A DNA stretch of 64,000 bases, taken from NCBI RefSeq assembly GCF_045310675.1, contig NZ_JBJHZZ010000001.1, positions 835,333 through 899,332 of the forward strand, written 5' to 3'. The position numbers and the translations under genes were made by a program. The notes below the pieces were generated by a model that was not told the DNA's origin, did not search any database, and was given only the letters and a program-made list of their open reading frames with translations. Below are positions 42,170 through 51,150 of this stretch, one piece after another; position 1 is the stretch's first letter, and each line of letters opens with the position of its first letter. The stretch comes from Clostridium_AT stratigraminis. Its GTDB lineage: Bacteria; Bacillota; Clostridia; Clostridiales; Clostridiaceae.

Positions 42170-43213
42170 GTGAAAAAGTTATTAGAAATAAAAGATTTAA
42201 GTGTATCCTTTGATACTTATGCAGGTGAAATTCAAGCAGTTAGAGGGGTGTCCTTCGATTTATATGAGGGAGAAACCATTGCAATTGTTGGAGAATCAGG
42301 CTGTGGGAAATCGGTTACTGCGAAATCTATTATGCGTCTAAATCCTGAACCTCCTGCAAGATTTAAAGGTGGTCAAATTTTATTCAATGGCGAAGATATA
42401 GTTGAAAAAAATGAAAGAGAAATGAGAGAAATAAGAGGTAGTAAAATTGCAATCATATTTCAAGATCCAATGACATCTTTAAACCCAACAATGACTGTAG
42501 GAAAGCAAATTGTAGAAGGATTAAAGAAACATACTAAAATAGATAATGCTGCTGCTAAGAAAATCGCCATAGATATGTTAAAAACAGTTCAAATTCCAAA
42601 TGCCGAGCAGAGATTTAATGAATATCCACATCAGTTTTCTGGAGGAATGAGGCAAAGGGCAATGATAGCAATTGCACTTGTATGCAATCCGAAGCTTCTA
42701 ATTGCAGATGAGCCAACAACCGCGCTTGATGTTACTATACAAGCTCAAATAATGGAACTTATGAAAGAGCTCCAAAACAAAATAAATACCGCCATCATTA
42801 TTATTACTCATGATTTAGGGGTAGTTGCGGAGGTATCCCAAAGGGTAATAGTTATGTATGGTGGCAAGATTGTAGAATACGGAAGTACGGATCAAATTTT
42901 TTATAATTCGAAACATCCATATACCTGGGGGCTTTTAAGTTCGGTTCCTAGATTAGATATTGTTAAAGAAGAAAATAGACTATCCTCAATAGAAGGAACG
43001 CCACCAGATTTATTTGCCCCACCAAGTGGATGTCCATTTTCTGATAGATGTGAATATTCTATGAAAATATGCAGAAAAGAAATGCCTGAAAACTTTTATA
43101 TAGAGGAAGGGCACGCTGCAGCCTGCTGGCTAAACCACCCTGAAGCACCTAAGGTTAAGCCCCATATTGAAGCAATAAAATTAAATACTTCAGAAGCGAC
43201 TGGAGGTAATTAA
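42170..43213 (+). CDS. oppD: Oligopeptide ABC transporter ATP-binding protein OppD
   Basis: A 347-residue ATPase. Walker A is GESGCGKSVTAKS near residue 41, the signature is HQFSGGMRQRAMIAIAL near 157, Walker B is LLIADEPTTALD near 177, and the switch histidine is in IIITHD. The C-terminal oligopeptide/dipeptide domain has FAPPSGCPFSDRCEYSMKIC, a cysteine-rich segment typical of OppD/F that may bind an iron-sulfur cluster. The GTG start follows AGGAGGCG. Confidence 0.96.
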   Translation: MKKLLEIKDLSVSFDTYAGEIQAVRGVSFDLYEGETIAIVGESGCGKSVTAKSIMRLNPEPPARFKGGQILFNGEDIVEKNEREMREIRGSKIAIIFQDPMTSLNPTMTVGKQIVEGLKKHTKIDNAAAKKIAIDMLKTVQIPNAEQRFNEYPHQFSGGMRQRAMIAIALVCNPKLLIADEPTTALDVTIQAQIMELMKELQNKINTAIIIITHDLGVVAEVSQRVIVMYGGKIVEYGSTDQIFYNSKHPYTWGLLSSVPRLDIVKEENRLSSIEGTPPDLFAPPSGCPFSDRCEYSMKICRKEMPENFYIEEGHAAACWLNHPEAPKVKPHIEAIKLNTSEATGGN

Positions 43214-43214
43214 A

Positions 43215-44177
43215 ATGGCAGATAAGGAAGTAATATTAAAAGTAGAAAATTTAAAGAAGTATTTTAAAGTAGGCGGTAAAGGTATACTAAAGGCAGTTGA
43301 TGATGTAAGCTTTGATATATATAAAGGAGAAACACTGGGACTTGTTGGAGAATCAGGCTGTGGAAAGTCAACCTGCGGTCGTACAATTCTAAGAATATAT
43401 AATGCTACAGAAGGAAAGATAAAATTTTATGGTAAAGATATTCATAAATTAGAAGGAAAGGAAAAAAAGGAGTATAACAAAAGAGTACAGATGATATTTC
43501 AGGATCCTTATGCATCCTTAAATCCGAGAATGCTTGTGTCAAATATAATTGCTGAAGGTATTGATGTACATGAAATTTTAAAAGGTGAAGAAAGAACAAA
43601 GAGAATAGACGAACTCTTAGAATTAGTTGGTTTAAATAAAGAACATGCCAATAGGTTTCCTCATGAGTTTAGTGGAGGACAAAGACAAAGAATTGGAATA
43701 GCCAGGGCACTTGCTGTTAACCCTGATTTTATTGTGTGTGATGAACCTATCTCAGCTCTAGATGTATCTGTGCAAGCACAGGTAGTTAACCTATTACAAG
43801 ATTTGCAAGAAAAGTATGGGCTTACATATTTATTTATAGCACATGATTTATCTATGGTAAGATATATATCAGATAGAGTTGCAGTAATGTATTTAGGAGC
43901 AATAATGGAATTATCAAGCAGCGATGAAGTATATCATCATTCTATGCATCCATATACAGAAGCTTTACTTTCAGCTATACCTATTCCTGACCCAAAAATT
44001 CAGCATAAAAGACATCGTATAGTGCTTCAAGGAGATGTTCCAAGCCCCATAAATCCGAAAGAAGGCTGTAAGTTTGTAGATAGATGCTCAAAGGCAATGG
44101 AGGTCTGTCATAAAATTAAACCTGAACTTAAAGAACTAAAACCAAAACATTTTGTGGCATGTCACTTATATGATTAA
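43215..44177 (+). CDS. oppF: Oligopeptide ABC transporter ATP-binding protein OppF
   Basis: A 320-residue ATPase that pairs with OppD. Walker A is GESGCGKSTCGRTIL near residue 48, the signature is HEFSGGQRQRIGIARAL near 151, Walker B is FIVCDEPISALD, and the switch histidine is in FIAHDLSMVRYISDRVAVMYLG. The C-terminal part has PKEGCKFVDRCSKAMEVCHKIKP, the cysteine segment seen in OppD too. It starts one base after the oppD stop with TGGAGGT as ribosome site, and completes the operon. Confidence 0.96.
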   Translation: MADKEVILKVENLKKYFKVGGKGILKAVDDVSFDIYKGETLGLVGESGCGKSTCGRTILRIYNATEGKIKFYGKDIHKLEGKEKKEYNKRVQMIFQDPYASLNPRMLVSNIIAEGIDVHEILKGEERTKRIDELLELVGLNKEHANRFPHEFSGGQRQRIGIARALAVNPDFIVCDEPISALDVSVQAQVVNLLQDLQEKYGLTYLFIAHDLSMVRYISDRVAVMYLGAIMELSSSDEVYHHSMHPYTEALLSAIPIPDPKIQHKRHRIVLQGDVPSPINPKEGCKFVDRCSKAMEVCHKIKPELKELKPKHFVACHLYD

Positions 44178-44311
44178 ATAAATAAACAATTAGAAATCAG
44201 GTAAAACATATAAAATATTAATAATAAATTTTTTGTTAAGAAGCAATTAAGTTGTTTAATAAAAGTTAATCTGGATAGAATTAAAAACAAATATAGATGT
44301 TGGAGGAAGAC

Positions 44312-44653
44312 ATGAATAGAGTTGTTTTAATTGGCAGATTAACAAAAGATCCAGAGATGAAGGTTTTCGAAGAAAGTGGTAAGGTTAACACAAAATTTAT
44401 TCTTGCAGTAGAAAGAAACTTTAAAAACAAAAATGGAGAAAGAGAAGCAGATTTTATACCGGTTACCTTTTGGGGTAAAAGAGCAGAAGTAGTAAACGAT
44501 CATTTATTAAAAGGTAAACTTATAAGTGTAACAGGGAGACTCCAGACCCATAGTTATGAAGATGCAGAAGGAAAAAGAAAATATATTTCAGAAGTTATTG
44601 CTGATGAGTTTCAATTTATTGATTCAAAGAAAAAAGAGGAAAATATTATTTAA
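44312..44653 (+). CDS. ssb: Single-stranded DNA-binding protein, short form
   Basis: A 113-residue OB-fold protein that coats single-stranded DNA as a tetramer. The core is typical: MNRVVLIGRLTKDPEMKV, FILAVERNFKNKNGEREADFIPVTFWGKRAEVV, LLKGKLISVTGRLQTHSYEDAEGKRKY. It ends KKKEENII without the acidic DDDIPF tail that recruits partner proteins, so it is probably a secondary SSB. An upstream in-frame ATG exists at 44297, but TGGAGGAAG marks ATG 44312. It is a single gene closed by a terminator. Confidence 0.92.
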   Translation: MNRVVLIGRLTKDPEMKVFEESGKVNTKFILAVERNFKNKNGEREADFIPVTFWGKRAEVVNDHLLKGKLISVTGRLQTHSYEDAEGKRKYISEVIADEFQFIDSKKKEENII

Positions 44654-44679
44654 AAGCTAAGCAAATGCTTAGCTTTTTT
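44652..44679 (+). terminator. Terminator after ssb
   Basis: AAGCTAAGC (44654-44662) pairs with GCTTAGCTT (44667-44675), followed by TTTTTT. It overlaps the ssb stop region. Confidence 0.9.
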
Positions 44680-44816
44680 GCTTATTACAGTAGAATTGCA
44701 AGTATTCATAAAAAATTAATTTCATATAATAGAAGAGTTAATATATAATAATTTTATGGAAATGATTTCTATACTTTAAGTAAATAATTAAAGAAATATA
44801 TAGGGGGAAGCATTAT

Positions 44817-46130
44817 ATGGGGAAGTTAAAAAAGCTTTTTAAAGAGAAAAGGCTGATCATGATTGGAATATGCAGTTTTATTGTAGTTATAGCTGTAGTA
44901 CTTTCGTGCTATTTATATATAAAACATATATATAATAAAAATATGTTAGTTGTTGTACCAACAGCAGAAAACAATAACACTGTGCCCGAAATTAGTTCTG
45001 AACCGGTGGAAACGGAGACTAATTATGGTGAAGAAACTGATATAGTTAATGTGCTTTTAGTTGGAGTAGATACTAGGGGAGCATTTAACGATTCAAGAAC
45101 AGATTCAATAATAATAGCAACTATAGACCCATCTACAAAGAAAGTAAAGCTGACATCTCTAATGAGGGATATGTATGTAGTAATCCCTGGAAAGGGATAT
45201 AATAAAATAAATGCAGCCTTTGAAATTGGCGGTATTGATCTTCTTAAGAAAACTATTAAATATAATTTTGGACTAAATGTTGATAAGAATATAGCTATAG
45301 ATTTCCAAGGGTTCCAGTCACTTATTGATAATTTAGATGGAGTAGAACTGGATGTAAAAGATTATGAAGTAAAAGAAATAAATAAGTATATTAAAGAGGT
45401 GAATGGAGCAAATTCTACATTAATTCAATCTCCTGGTATGCAAAAGTTAAATGGACAGCAGGCATTATCCTACTGCCGAATAAGAAAAGTAGGAAATAAT
45501 GACTATGAAAGAACTGACAGGCAAAGAAGAGTTTTATCCTTACTACTAAGTAAGGTAAAGGATACTAGTGTTTTAAGTTATCCTAAGCTTTATTCAACCA
45601 TGTCACAATATGTCAAAACTAATATTCCTTTTGAAGATATGCTTAAAATTGTTTATACTGTATATAAATTTGGTGATAGCACAACAGATAACCTAAGGTT
45701 ACCTGCTGATGGATATTTTAAAGATACTTCTATTAATGGTCAATCTGTTTTAATTCCTAATTTAAAATATAGTGCCACTGCGCTTTATAAGTTTATATAT
45801 AATACTGTACCATCAAATCTAAAGGTTCCTGACAATAGTGCTGTGTATAATAAAAAACCAGAAGATACTAGTCAAAGTAATAATCAAGCACCTAATAAAG
45901 AAGCTACACAAGGTAAAGCACCAGAACAGGTTCCTACAAAGCCAAATACTCAAAATCCAGACCCAAATAATCCGCAGCAAAATACACAAACTCAAACTCC
46001 GAGTGATAATACCAATACCAATACAAATACCAATACTGAAGGCCAAAACCCGAGTGATAATTCTAACAAAAACACTACGCCTTCACAACAAACTAATACT
46101 CCTAATGGGGCAAATAATACTGCTCCATAA
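44817..46130 (+). CDS. LytR-CpsA-Psr (LCP) family cell-wall glycopolymer transferase
   Basis: A 437-residue membrane-anchored enzyme; the family links teichoic acids or capsule polymers to peptidoglycan. One helix (about residues 14-35) anchors it. The LCP domain (about 78-290) has VNVLLVGVDTRGAFNDSRTDSIIIATIDP, KVKLTSLMRDMYVVIPGKGYNKINAAFEIGG (with the catalytic arginine), and the GQQALSYCRIRKVGNNDYERTDRQRRVL block. The tail (about 345-437) is low-complexity N, T, P and Q, a likely wall-spanning linker. GGGGGAAG precedes the ATG. Confidence 0.92.
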   Translation: MGKLKKLFKEKRLIMIGICSFIVVIAVVLSCYLYIKHIYNKNMLVVVPTAENNNTVPEISSEPVETETNYGEETDIVNVLLVGVDTRGAFNDSRTDSIIIATIDPSTKKVKLTSLMRDMYVVIPGKGYNKINAAFEIGGIDLLKKTIKYNFGLNVDKNIAIDFQGFQSLIDNLDGVELDVKDYEVKEINKYIKEVNGANSTLIQSPGMQKLNGQQALSYCRIRKVGNNDYERTDRQRRVLSLLLSKVKDTSVLSYPKLYSTMSQYVKTNIPFEDMLKIVYTVYKFGDSTTDNLRLPADGYFKDTSINGQSVLIPNLKYSATALYKFIYNTVPSNLKVPDNSAVYNKKPEDTSQSNNQAPNKEATQGKAPEQVPTKPNTQNPDPNNPQQNTQTQTPSDNTNTNTNTNTEGQNPSDNSNKNTTPSQQTNTPNGANNTAP

Positions 46131-46220
46131 CATACCTTTATAAAATTAAATAGATTATTGAATAAATCGAAGAAATTCATTACAATATTAATGTTACTGA
46201 TAGCTTTTTAGGAGGCAGAA

Positions 46221-47045
46221 ATGGAAGTTTACACAATAAAAAAAATACTTAACAACAATGTTGTAATCGGTGTAAAGGATAAGGAAGAATATGTTTTAGT
46301 CGGGAAAGCTATTGGATATGCCTCGCAAAAGGGTGATGAACTTTATAAAGACAGAATTGAAAGCATTTTTGTAAAGCAGGAAGATGTAAAAGATAACTTT
46401 GATAGGATTCTGCAAAATATTAATAGAGAAATTGTTGGACTTTCTGAAGAAATAATTTCTTTATGCGAAAAGGAACTTGATCAAAAACTTAGCAAAGCCA
46501 TACATGTTTCTCTTCCTGATCATATAAGTTTTGCAATTCATAGAATTGAAACAGGAGTTAAAATTGAAAATCCATTTTTAAATGAACTTGCAGCTTTATA
46601 TCCTAAAGTATATGCACTTGCACAAAAGGCATTATTGATGATAAATGATAGGATCACAACTAAGCTGCCTGAGGATGAAGCAGGCTTTATATGTATGCAC
46701 ATTAAAGCAGCAATAAATAAGGAAGAGGTTACCTCTGCCTTAAGTTACACAAAAAAAGTTGGAGAGATTATGGAGCTAATATTCAAGCTTATCAAAAGGG
46801 ATGTAAAGAAAAACTCACTTGAATATATTAGAACTATAACACATATAGATTTAATGCTGCAAAGGGTATTGAATAAAAAAACAATAAAAAATTACCTGCT
46901 TGACAACATAAAAAAAGAGCTATATAATGAATACGATTTAGCTGTAAAGATTTCTTTAAAAATTGAAAATTTGTTTTCTATTAAGATACCTGAAGATGAA
47001 ATAGGCTATATTGCCTTGCATCTTAGGAGACTTTCTGAAATATAA
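46221..47045 (+). CDS. BglG/GlcT-family transcription antiterminator
   Basis: A 274-residue RNA-binding antiterminator controlled by the PTS. The N-terminal co-antiterminator domain (residues 1-55) starts VYTIKKILNNNVVIGVKDKEEYVLVGKAIGYASQKGD. Two PRDs follow: PRD1 with LPDHISFAIHRIETG (His near 100) and EAGFICMHIKAA (His near 159), and PRD2 with ITHIDLMLQRVL and EIGYIALHLRRL. A matching RAT overlapped by a terminator begins one base after its stop, in front of the NagE-type gene, so that permease gene is its target. TAGGAGGCAG precedes the ATG. Confidence 0.93.
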   Translation: MEVYTIKKILNNNVVIGVKDKEEYVLVGKAIGYASQKGDELYKDRIESIFVKQEDVKDNFDRILQNINREIVGLSEEIISLCEKELDQKLSKAIHVSLPDHISFAIHRIETGVKIENPFLNELAALYPKVYALAQKALLMINDRITTKLPEDEAGFICMHIKAAINKEEVTSALSYTKKVGEIMELIFKLIKRDVKKNSLEYIRTITHIDLMLQRVLNKKTIKNYLLDNIKKELYNEYDLAVKISLKIENLFSIKIPEDEIGYIALHLRRLSEI

Positions 47046-47074
47046 GTAGTGTTACTATTAAATTAGGCACGAGC
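47046..47074 (+). promoter_or_regulatory. Ribonucleic antiterminator (RAT) for the NagE-type gene
   Basis: The 29 bases contain TGTTACT and AGGCA with the same 8-base gap as in Bacillus RAT elements, flanked by bases fitting the two internal loops. It overlaps the left arm of the following terminator (from 47067), so binding by the upstream antiterminator should block terminator formation. Confidence 0.75.
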
Positions 47075-47127
47075 TTAAAGTATAACTTATTTATTAAGTT
47101 ATTTTTTAAGCTCGTGCTTTGTTTTTT
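47067..47127 (+). terminator. Regulated terminator upstream of the NagE-type gene
   Basis: GCACGAGCTTAAA (47067-47079) pairs with TTTAAGCTCGTGC (47105-47117); within it a smaller hairpin (ATAACTTA/TAAGTTAT) extends the stem. TTTGTTTTTT follows. The left arm overlaps the RAT. Confidence 0.88.
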
Positions 47128-47200
47128 GCATGAAATATATAATGAAAAAAACAATATTTATATTAGCCTATTGAGGCAAAATAAAATAGGAGGAATTATA

Positions 47201-49198
47201 ATGAAAAAATTATTTGCAGTACTACAAAAAATAGGTAAATCCTTGATGCTTCCAGTATCAGTTTTACCTGCAGCTGGACTTTTACTTAGATTTGGTCAGC
47301 CTGACCTGCTTAATATCGCATACATGGCTAAAGCAGGAGACGTTATATTTGGAAATTTACCAATGATATTTGCAGTTGGTGTAGCTATTGGTTTCTCTGG
47401 CGGAGAAGGAGTTGCAGCTCTTGCAGCAGTAGTAGGAGAGTTTATCCTTGAAGGGATAATTAAAGTAGCAAGTACTAATGCGGCTAATGTTCTTGCGGAA
47501 AAAGCTGCCGCAGCTAATCATATGACTCTTACAGCTTTTATGACCACACCTTCATATAGTGATATAGTTACAAAGTCTACAATAAATATGGGGGTTTTTG
47601 GGGGTATTGCCATAGGACTAATAGCGGGAGCTCTTTATAATAAATTTCATAACATAAAGCTGCCTCAAGTGTTAGGTTTCTTTGGAGGAAAAAGATTTGT
47701 ACCAATTATTACATCTTTAGCAGCCCTGGTATTTGCAATGGTTGGGGTAACTGTATGGGCTCCAGTTCAAAATGGTATTAATGTATTTGCACTATGGGCA
47801 AGTAACTCAGTTCTAGGACCTGCATTTTATGCAGCTGGTAAGAGATTACTTATTCCTGTTGGATTACATCATATGTATTATCCAGCATTCCTATATCAAT
47901 TTGGACAGTTTACTTCAAACGGCGTAACTTACTTTGGTGACTCTGCTAGGTTCTTCCATGGAGATCCTACTGCCGGTGTATTTATGGCTTCTGAATATCC
48001 AATACTAATGTTTGGCCTTCCTGGAGCAGCAATAGCTATGATAGCAGCTGCAAAAAAGGAAAACAGAAGTAAAATAGCTGGAATGATGGTTTCTGCAGCT
48101 TTTGTATCTTTCTTGACTGGTATTACAGAACCTATTGAGTTTTCATTTATATTTGTAGCTCCTGTATTATTTGTTTTCCATGTACTTGCAGCATTTTTAT
48201 CTGGAATTATTACAAGTATTCTTCATATAAGATTAGGCTATACATTCTCAGCCTCCTTTATTGACTACTTATTAGGCTTTAAATTTGCTGGTCATCCTTG
48301 GCTTATATGGATAGTTGGTGCTGCCTTCTTTGCACTTTACTTTGTAGTATTTTATTTTTCAATAAAGGCCTTTGATTTAAAGACGCCTGGTAGAGAAGAG
48401 GATGAGGGTGAGGAAGTTGTTCTTATGAATGTCAAGGGTAGCGAAAGAGCAGCTAAAGTATTAGAAGCTATCGGTGGGAAAGATAATATTGAAGTTTTAG
48501 ATGCCTGCATTACAAGACTTAGACTTAATTTAAAAGATTCATCTAAAGTAAATCAAAAGGCTTTAAAAGCACTGGGTTCAGCAGGGATATTAACTGCAGG
48601 AAACAGCGTTCAAGTAATTTTTGGCACTGAGGCAGAAAGCATTAAGGAAGATATAAAAGCAATTATTGCTAATAATGGAGTTTATAACACTTCAGATTCA
48701 GAGGTTTCTAAGGCTAACAATAAAGAAAAAGTGATTATAGGAGGTTCCTATTCTTTAGGAAGCCCTTTAGATGGTGAAGTTGTAGAGCTAGCTCAGGTTC
48801 CTGATGATGTGTTTTCTGATAAGATATTAGGAGATGGTTTTGCTATAATACCTTCTGGGAATAAGGTTTATGCACCTATGAGTGGTGAAATAACAGTATT
48901 ATTCCCGACGAAACATGCAGTTGCTATTACAACAGATGAAGGGCTTGAGATATTAGTCCATATTGGTTTAGATACAGTAAACTTAAATGGTGAAGGCTTT
49001 ACGGCACATGTAAAGCAAGGTGATAAGGTTAAGAAGGGAGATTTGCTTCTAACCTTAGACTTAGACATTATAAAACAAAAGGCTAAAAGTGTAATTTCTC
49101 CAATTATTATTACGAACATGAATATTGTTGAAAATATTAACATTTTTAAGGGCATAAAGAAGCCTGGAGAAAAAACAGCAGATGTAATAACAAAATAG
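47201..49198 (+). CDS. nagE: PTS N-acetylglucosamine/glucose-family permease, fused EIICBA (NagE-like)
   Basis: A 665-residue permease that imports and phosphorylates a hexose or amino sugar. EIIC spans about 1-400 with some ten helices, opening LFAVLQKIGKSLMLPVSVLPAAGLLLRFGQPDLLNIAYMA as in NagE, with the signature GITEPIEFSFIF. The EIIB domain (about 415-490) has VLDACITRLRLNLKD with Cys436. The EIIA domain (about 515-650) has the phospho-histidine His587 in ILVHIGLDTVNLNGEGF. The open frame begins at 47114, but TAGGAGGAAT points to ATG 47201. RLRFGQPDL and ITEPIEFSF favour GlcNAc over glucose; this is likely, not certain. Confidence 0.88.
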   Translation: MKKLFAVLQKIGKSLMLPVSVLPAAGLLLRFGQPDLLNIAYMAKAGDVIFGNLPMIFAVGVAIGFSGGEGVAALAAVVGEFILEGIIKVASTNAANVLAEKAAAANHMTLTAFMTTPSYSDIVTKSTINMGVFGGIAIGLIAGALYNKFHNIKLPQVLGFFGGKRFVPIITSLAALVFAMVGVTVWAPVQNGINVFALWASNSVLGPAFYAAGKRLLIPVGLHHMYYPAFLYQFGQFTSNGVTYFGDSARFFHGDPTAGVFMASEYPILMFGLPGAAIAMIAAAKKENRSKIAGMMVSAAFVSFLTGITEPIEFSFIFVAPVLFVFHVLAAFLSGIITSILHIRLGYTFSASFIDYLLGFKFAGHPWLIWIVGAAFFALYFVVFYFSIKAFDLKTPGREEDEGEEVVLMNVKGSERAAKVLEAIGGKDNIEVLDACITRLRLNLKDSSKVNQKALKALGSAGILTAGNSVQVIFGTEAESIKEDIKAIIANNGVYNTSDSEVSKANNKEKVIIGGSYSLGSPLDGEVVELAQVPDDVFSDKILGDGFAIIPSGNKVYAPMSGEITVLFPTKHAVAITTDEGLEILVHIGLDTVNLNGEGFTAHVKQGDKVKKGDLLLTLDLDIIKQKAKSVISPIIITNMNIVENINIFKGIKKPGEKTADVITK

Positions 49199-49208
49199 AA
49201 TTATTAAT

Positions 49209-49258
49209 AGTTCGTATTAAAGTATTATTAGTAGTATTACTTTCATACGAACTTTTTT
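49209..49258 (+). terminator. Terminator after the NagE-type gene
   Basis: AGTTCGTAT (49209-49217) pairs with ATACGAACT (49245-49253); the loop can pair further (AAAGTA/TACTTT). TTTTTT follows. Confidence 0.85.
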
Positions 49259-49402
49259 ATTACTCAAAGCATTTAAATCATATAAGCTGGCTAAAGGAAA
49301 TAAAGTTATAAGATTTATTTCATAATTAAATTTATTGAAGAATTAAATTTTTTTTTAAAGAAAAAATAGATAGTAAATATGTTTTAAAAGCAGGTGATAC
49401 AA

Positions 49403-51064
49403 TTGAGTGATGAAAATGTAAAGGTTATTCCCTTAGGAGGCCTTGGAGAAATAGGAAAAAATATTACTGCCATAGCCTTTGAAGATGAAATTGTAGTTAT
49501 TGATTGCGGTATATCTTTTCCCGATGAGGAAATGTATGGTGTTGATTTAGTTATACCTGATATAACTTATTTATTGGATAATGCTGAGAAGGTAAAGGGT
49601 ATCTTTTTAACTCATGGTCATGAAGATCATATTGGTTCACTACCATATATTTTAAAGCAGCTTAACGTACCAGTATATGGAACAAGACTTACCTTAGGTA
49701 TTGTAGAAAATAAACTTAGGGAACATAATATGCTTTCAGATTGTAACCTCAACAGGGTAGAAGCAGGAGAAGTAGTAATAATAGAAAAACTTAGTGTTGA
49801 ATTTATAAGAAACACTCATAGTATTGCTGATTCATGCTGTCTTGCAATTCATACCCCTATAGGTGTAATATTTCATACTGGAGATTTTAAAGTAGATTAC
49901 ACACCAATAGATGGTAAGATTATGGATCTAGAAAGGATTTCTGCCTTAGGAAAACAAGGAGTACTGCTGCTTATGGCTGACAGTACCAATATAGAACGTA
50001 AAGGTCAGACAATTTCAGAAAAGTCAATTGGGAAAACCTTAGAGAAAATTATTTCAAAAGCTGAAGGTAGGGTTATTGTTGCTACCTTTGCATCCAATAT
50101 TCATAGAATGCAGCAAATAGTGAATGCTTCTATTGAGTACAACAGAAAGGTGGCCTTTAGCGGACGGAGTATGGAGAATATTTCTGGAGTGGCTATGGAA
50201 CTTGGCTATCTAGATATACCAGAAGCTTGTCTTATTAGTGTGGATAATATAAATAATTATCCAAATGATCAAATTACAATTATCACTACTGGAAGTCAAG
50301 GTGAACCTATGGCTGCACTAGCTAGGATTGCTTTTTCAAGCCATAGGAAAATTCAGCTTGCTCCAAAGGATTTATTTATTATTTCGGCTTCTCCTATTCC
50401 TGGTAACGGTAAACTTATTTCTAAAGTAATAAATCAGCTATTTAAAAAAGGTGCAGATGTTGTTTATGAAGCATTAGAAGAAGTGCATGTATCAGGTCAT
50501 GCATATAGGGAGGAGCTTAAGCTAATTCACACCTTAGTACATCCTAAATTTTTTATGCCAGTCCATGGTGAATATAGACACTTAAAACACCATAGAGACT
50601 TAGCAATAAAATTAGGTATGGATGACAGTAATATTTTTACTCTTGATACTGGAGATATATTAGAATTATCAAAGAATGAGGCGAGAATATCAGGAAAGGT
50701 TCGTACTGGAAATGTATTTGTTGATGGACTTGGAGTGGGGGACGTTGGAAATATAGTTTTAAGAGATAGAAAATATCTGGCTCAAGACGGTATGCTTACA
50801 ATAGTTGTCACCATTGAAAGAGAATCCTACAGTATTATTGCAGGACCAGATATAATAACTCGTGGTTTTGTATATGTGAAGGAATCAGAGACTTTAATTA
50901 ATGGAGCTAAGGAAATAGTAAGGAATGAAATAGAAGTTTGCTTAAAAAATGAAATTCTTGAATGGCAGGTATTAAAGAACAGTATGAAAAAGTCTATGGA
51001 GAAATACTTATACGAAAAAACAAAAAGAAGACCAATTGTTTTACCTATTATTATGGAAATCTAA
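49403..51064 (+). CDS. rnj: Ribonuclease J
   Basis: A metallo-beta-lactamase/beta-CASP ribonuclease for mRNA decay and rRNA processing. The 553-residue enzyme has VIPLGGLGEIGKNITAI at the start, the metal motif LTHGHEDHIGSLPY near residue 72, FHTGDFKVDYTP near 155, and the beta-CASP segment with ITTGSQGEPMAALARIA and EVHVSGHAYREELKL. The frame opens at GTG 49394, but AGGTG at 49392-49396 better fits TTG 49403. It is a single gene closed by a hairpin. Confidence 0.95.
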   Translation: MSDENVKVIPLGGLGEIGKNITAIAFEDEIVVIDCGISFPDEEMYGVDLVIPDITYLLDNAEKVKGIFLTHGHEDHIGSLPYILKQLNVPVYGTRLTLGIVENKLREHNMLSDCNLNRVEAGEVVIIEKLSVEFIRNTHSIADSCCLAIHTPIGVIFHTGDFKVDYTPIDGKIMDLERISALGKQGVLLLMADSTNIERKGQTISEKSIGKTLEKIISKAEGRVIVATFASNIHRMQQIVNASIEYNRKVAFSGRSMENISGVAMELGYLDIPEACLISVDNINNYPNDQITIITTGSQGEPMAALARIAFSSHRKIQLAPKDLFIISASPIPGNGKLISKVINQLFKKGADVVYEALEEVHVSGHAYREELKLIHTLVHPKFFMPVHGEYRHLKHHRDLAIKLGMDDSNIFTLDTGDILELSKNEARISGKVRTGNVFVDGLGVGDVGNIVLRDRKYLAQDGMLTIVVTIERESYSIIAGPDIITRGFVYVKESETLINGAKEIVRNEIEVCLKNEILEWQVLKNSMKKSMEKYLYEKTKRRPIVLPIIMEI

Positions 51065-51066
51065 TA

Positions 51067-51098
51067 AACAGCGGTGATTCCACTAGATCACCGCTGTT
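51067..51098. terminator. Terminator between RNase J and arginase genes
   Basis: AACAGCGGTGAT (51067-51078) pairs perfectly with ATCACCGCTGTT (51087-51098); it serves converging genes. The T run on the plus side is short. Confidence 0.8.
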
Positions 51099-51150
51099 CT
51101 TAATGCTTAAAATACAATTAATTTTATTATGGAATGAATATTTTATCTTG

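Noticed and set aside
45838..46143. Reading frame of 101 codons overlapping the end of the LCP gene
   Set aside because: It is a shifted frame of the low-complexity N/T/P/Q tail, without a ribosome site or family resemblance.
46188..46218. TGTTACT followed by AGGCA before the antiterminator gene as a second RAT
   Set aside because: The gap between the two motifs is 14 bases, not the 8 seen in RAT elements, the second motif is the ribosome binding site, and no terminator overlaps it.
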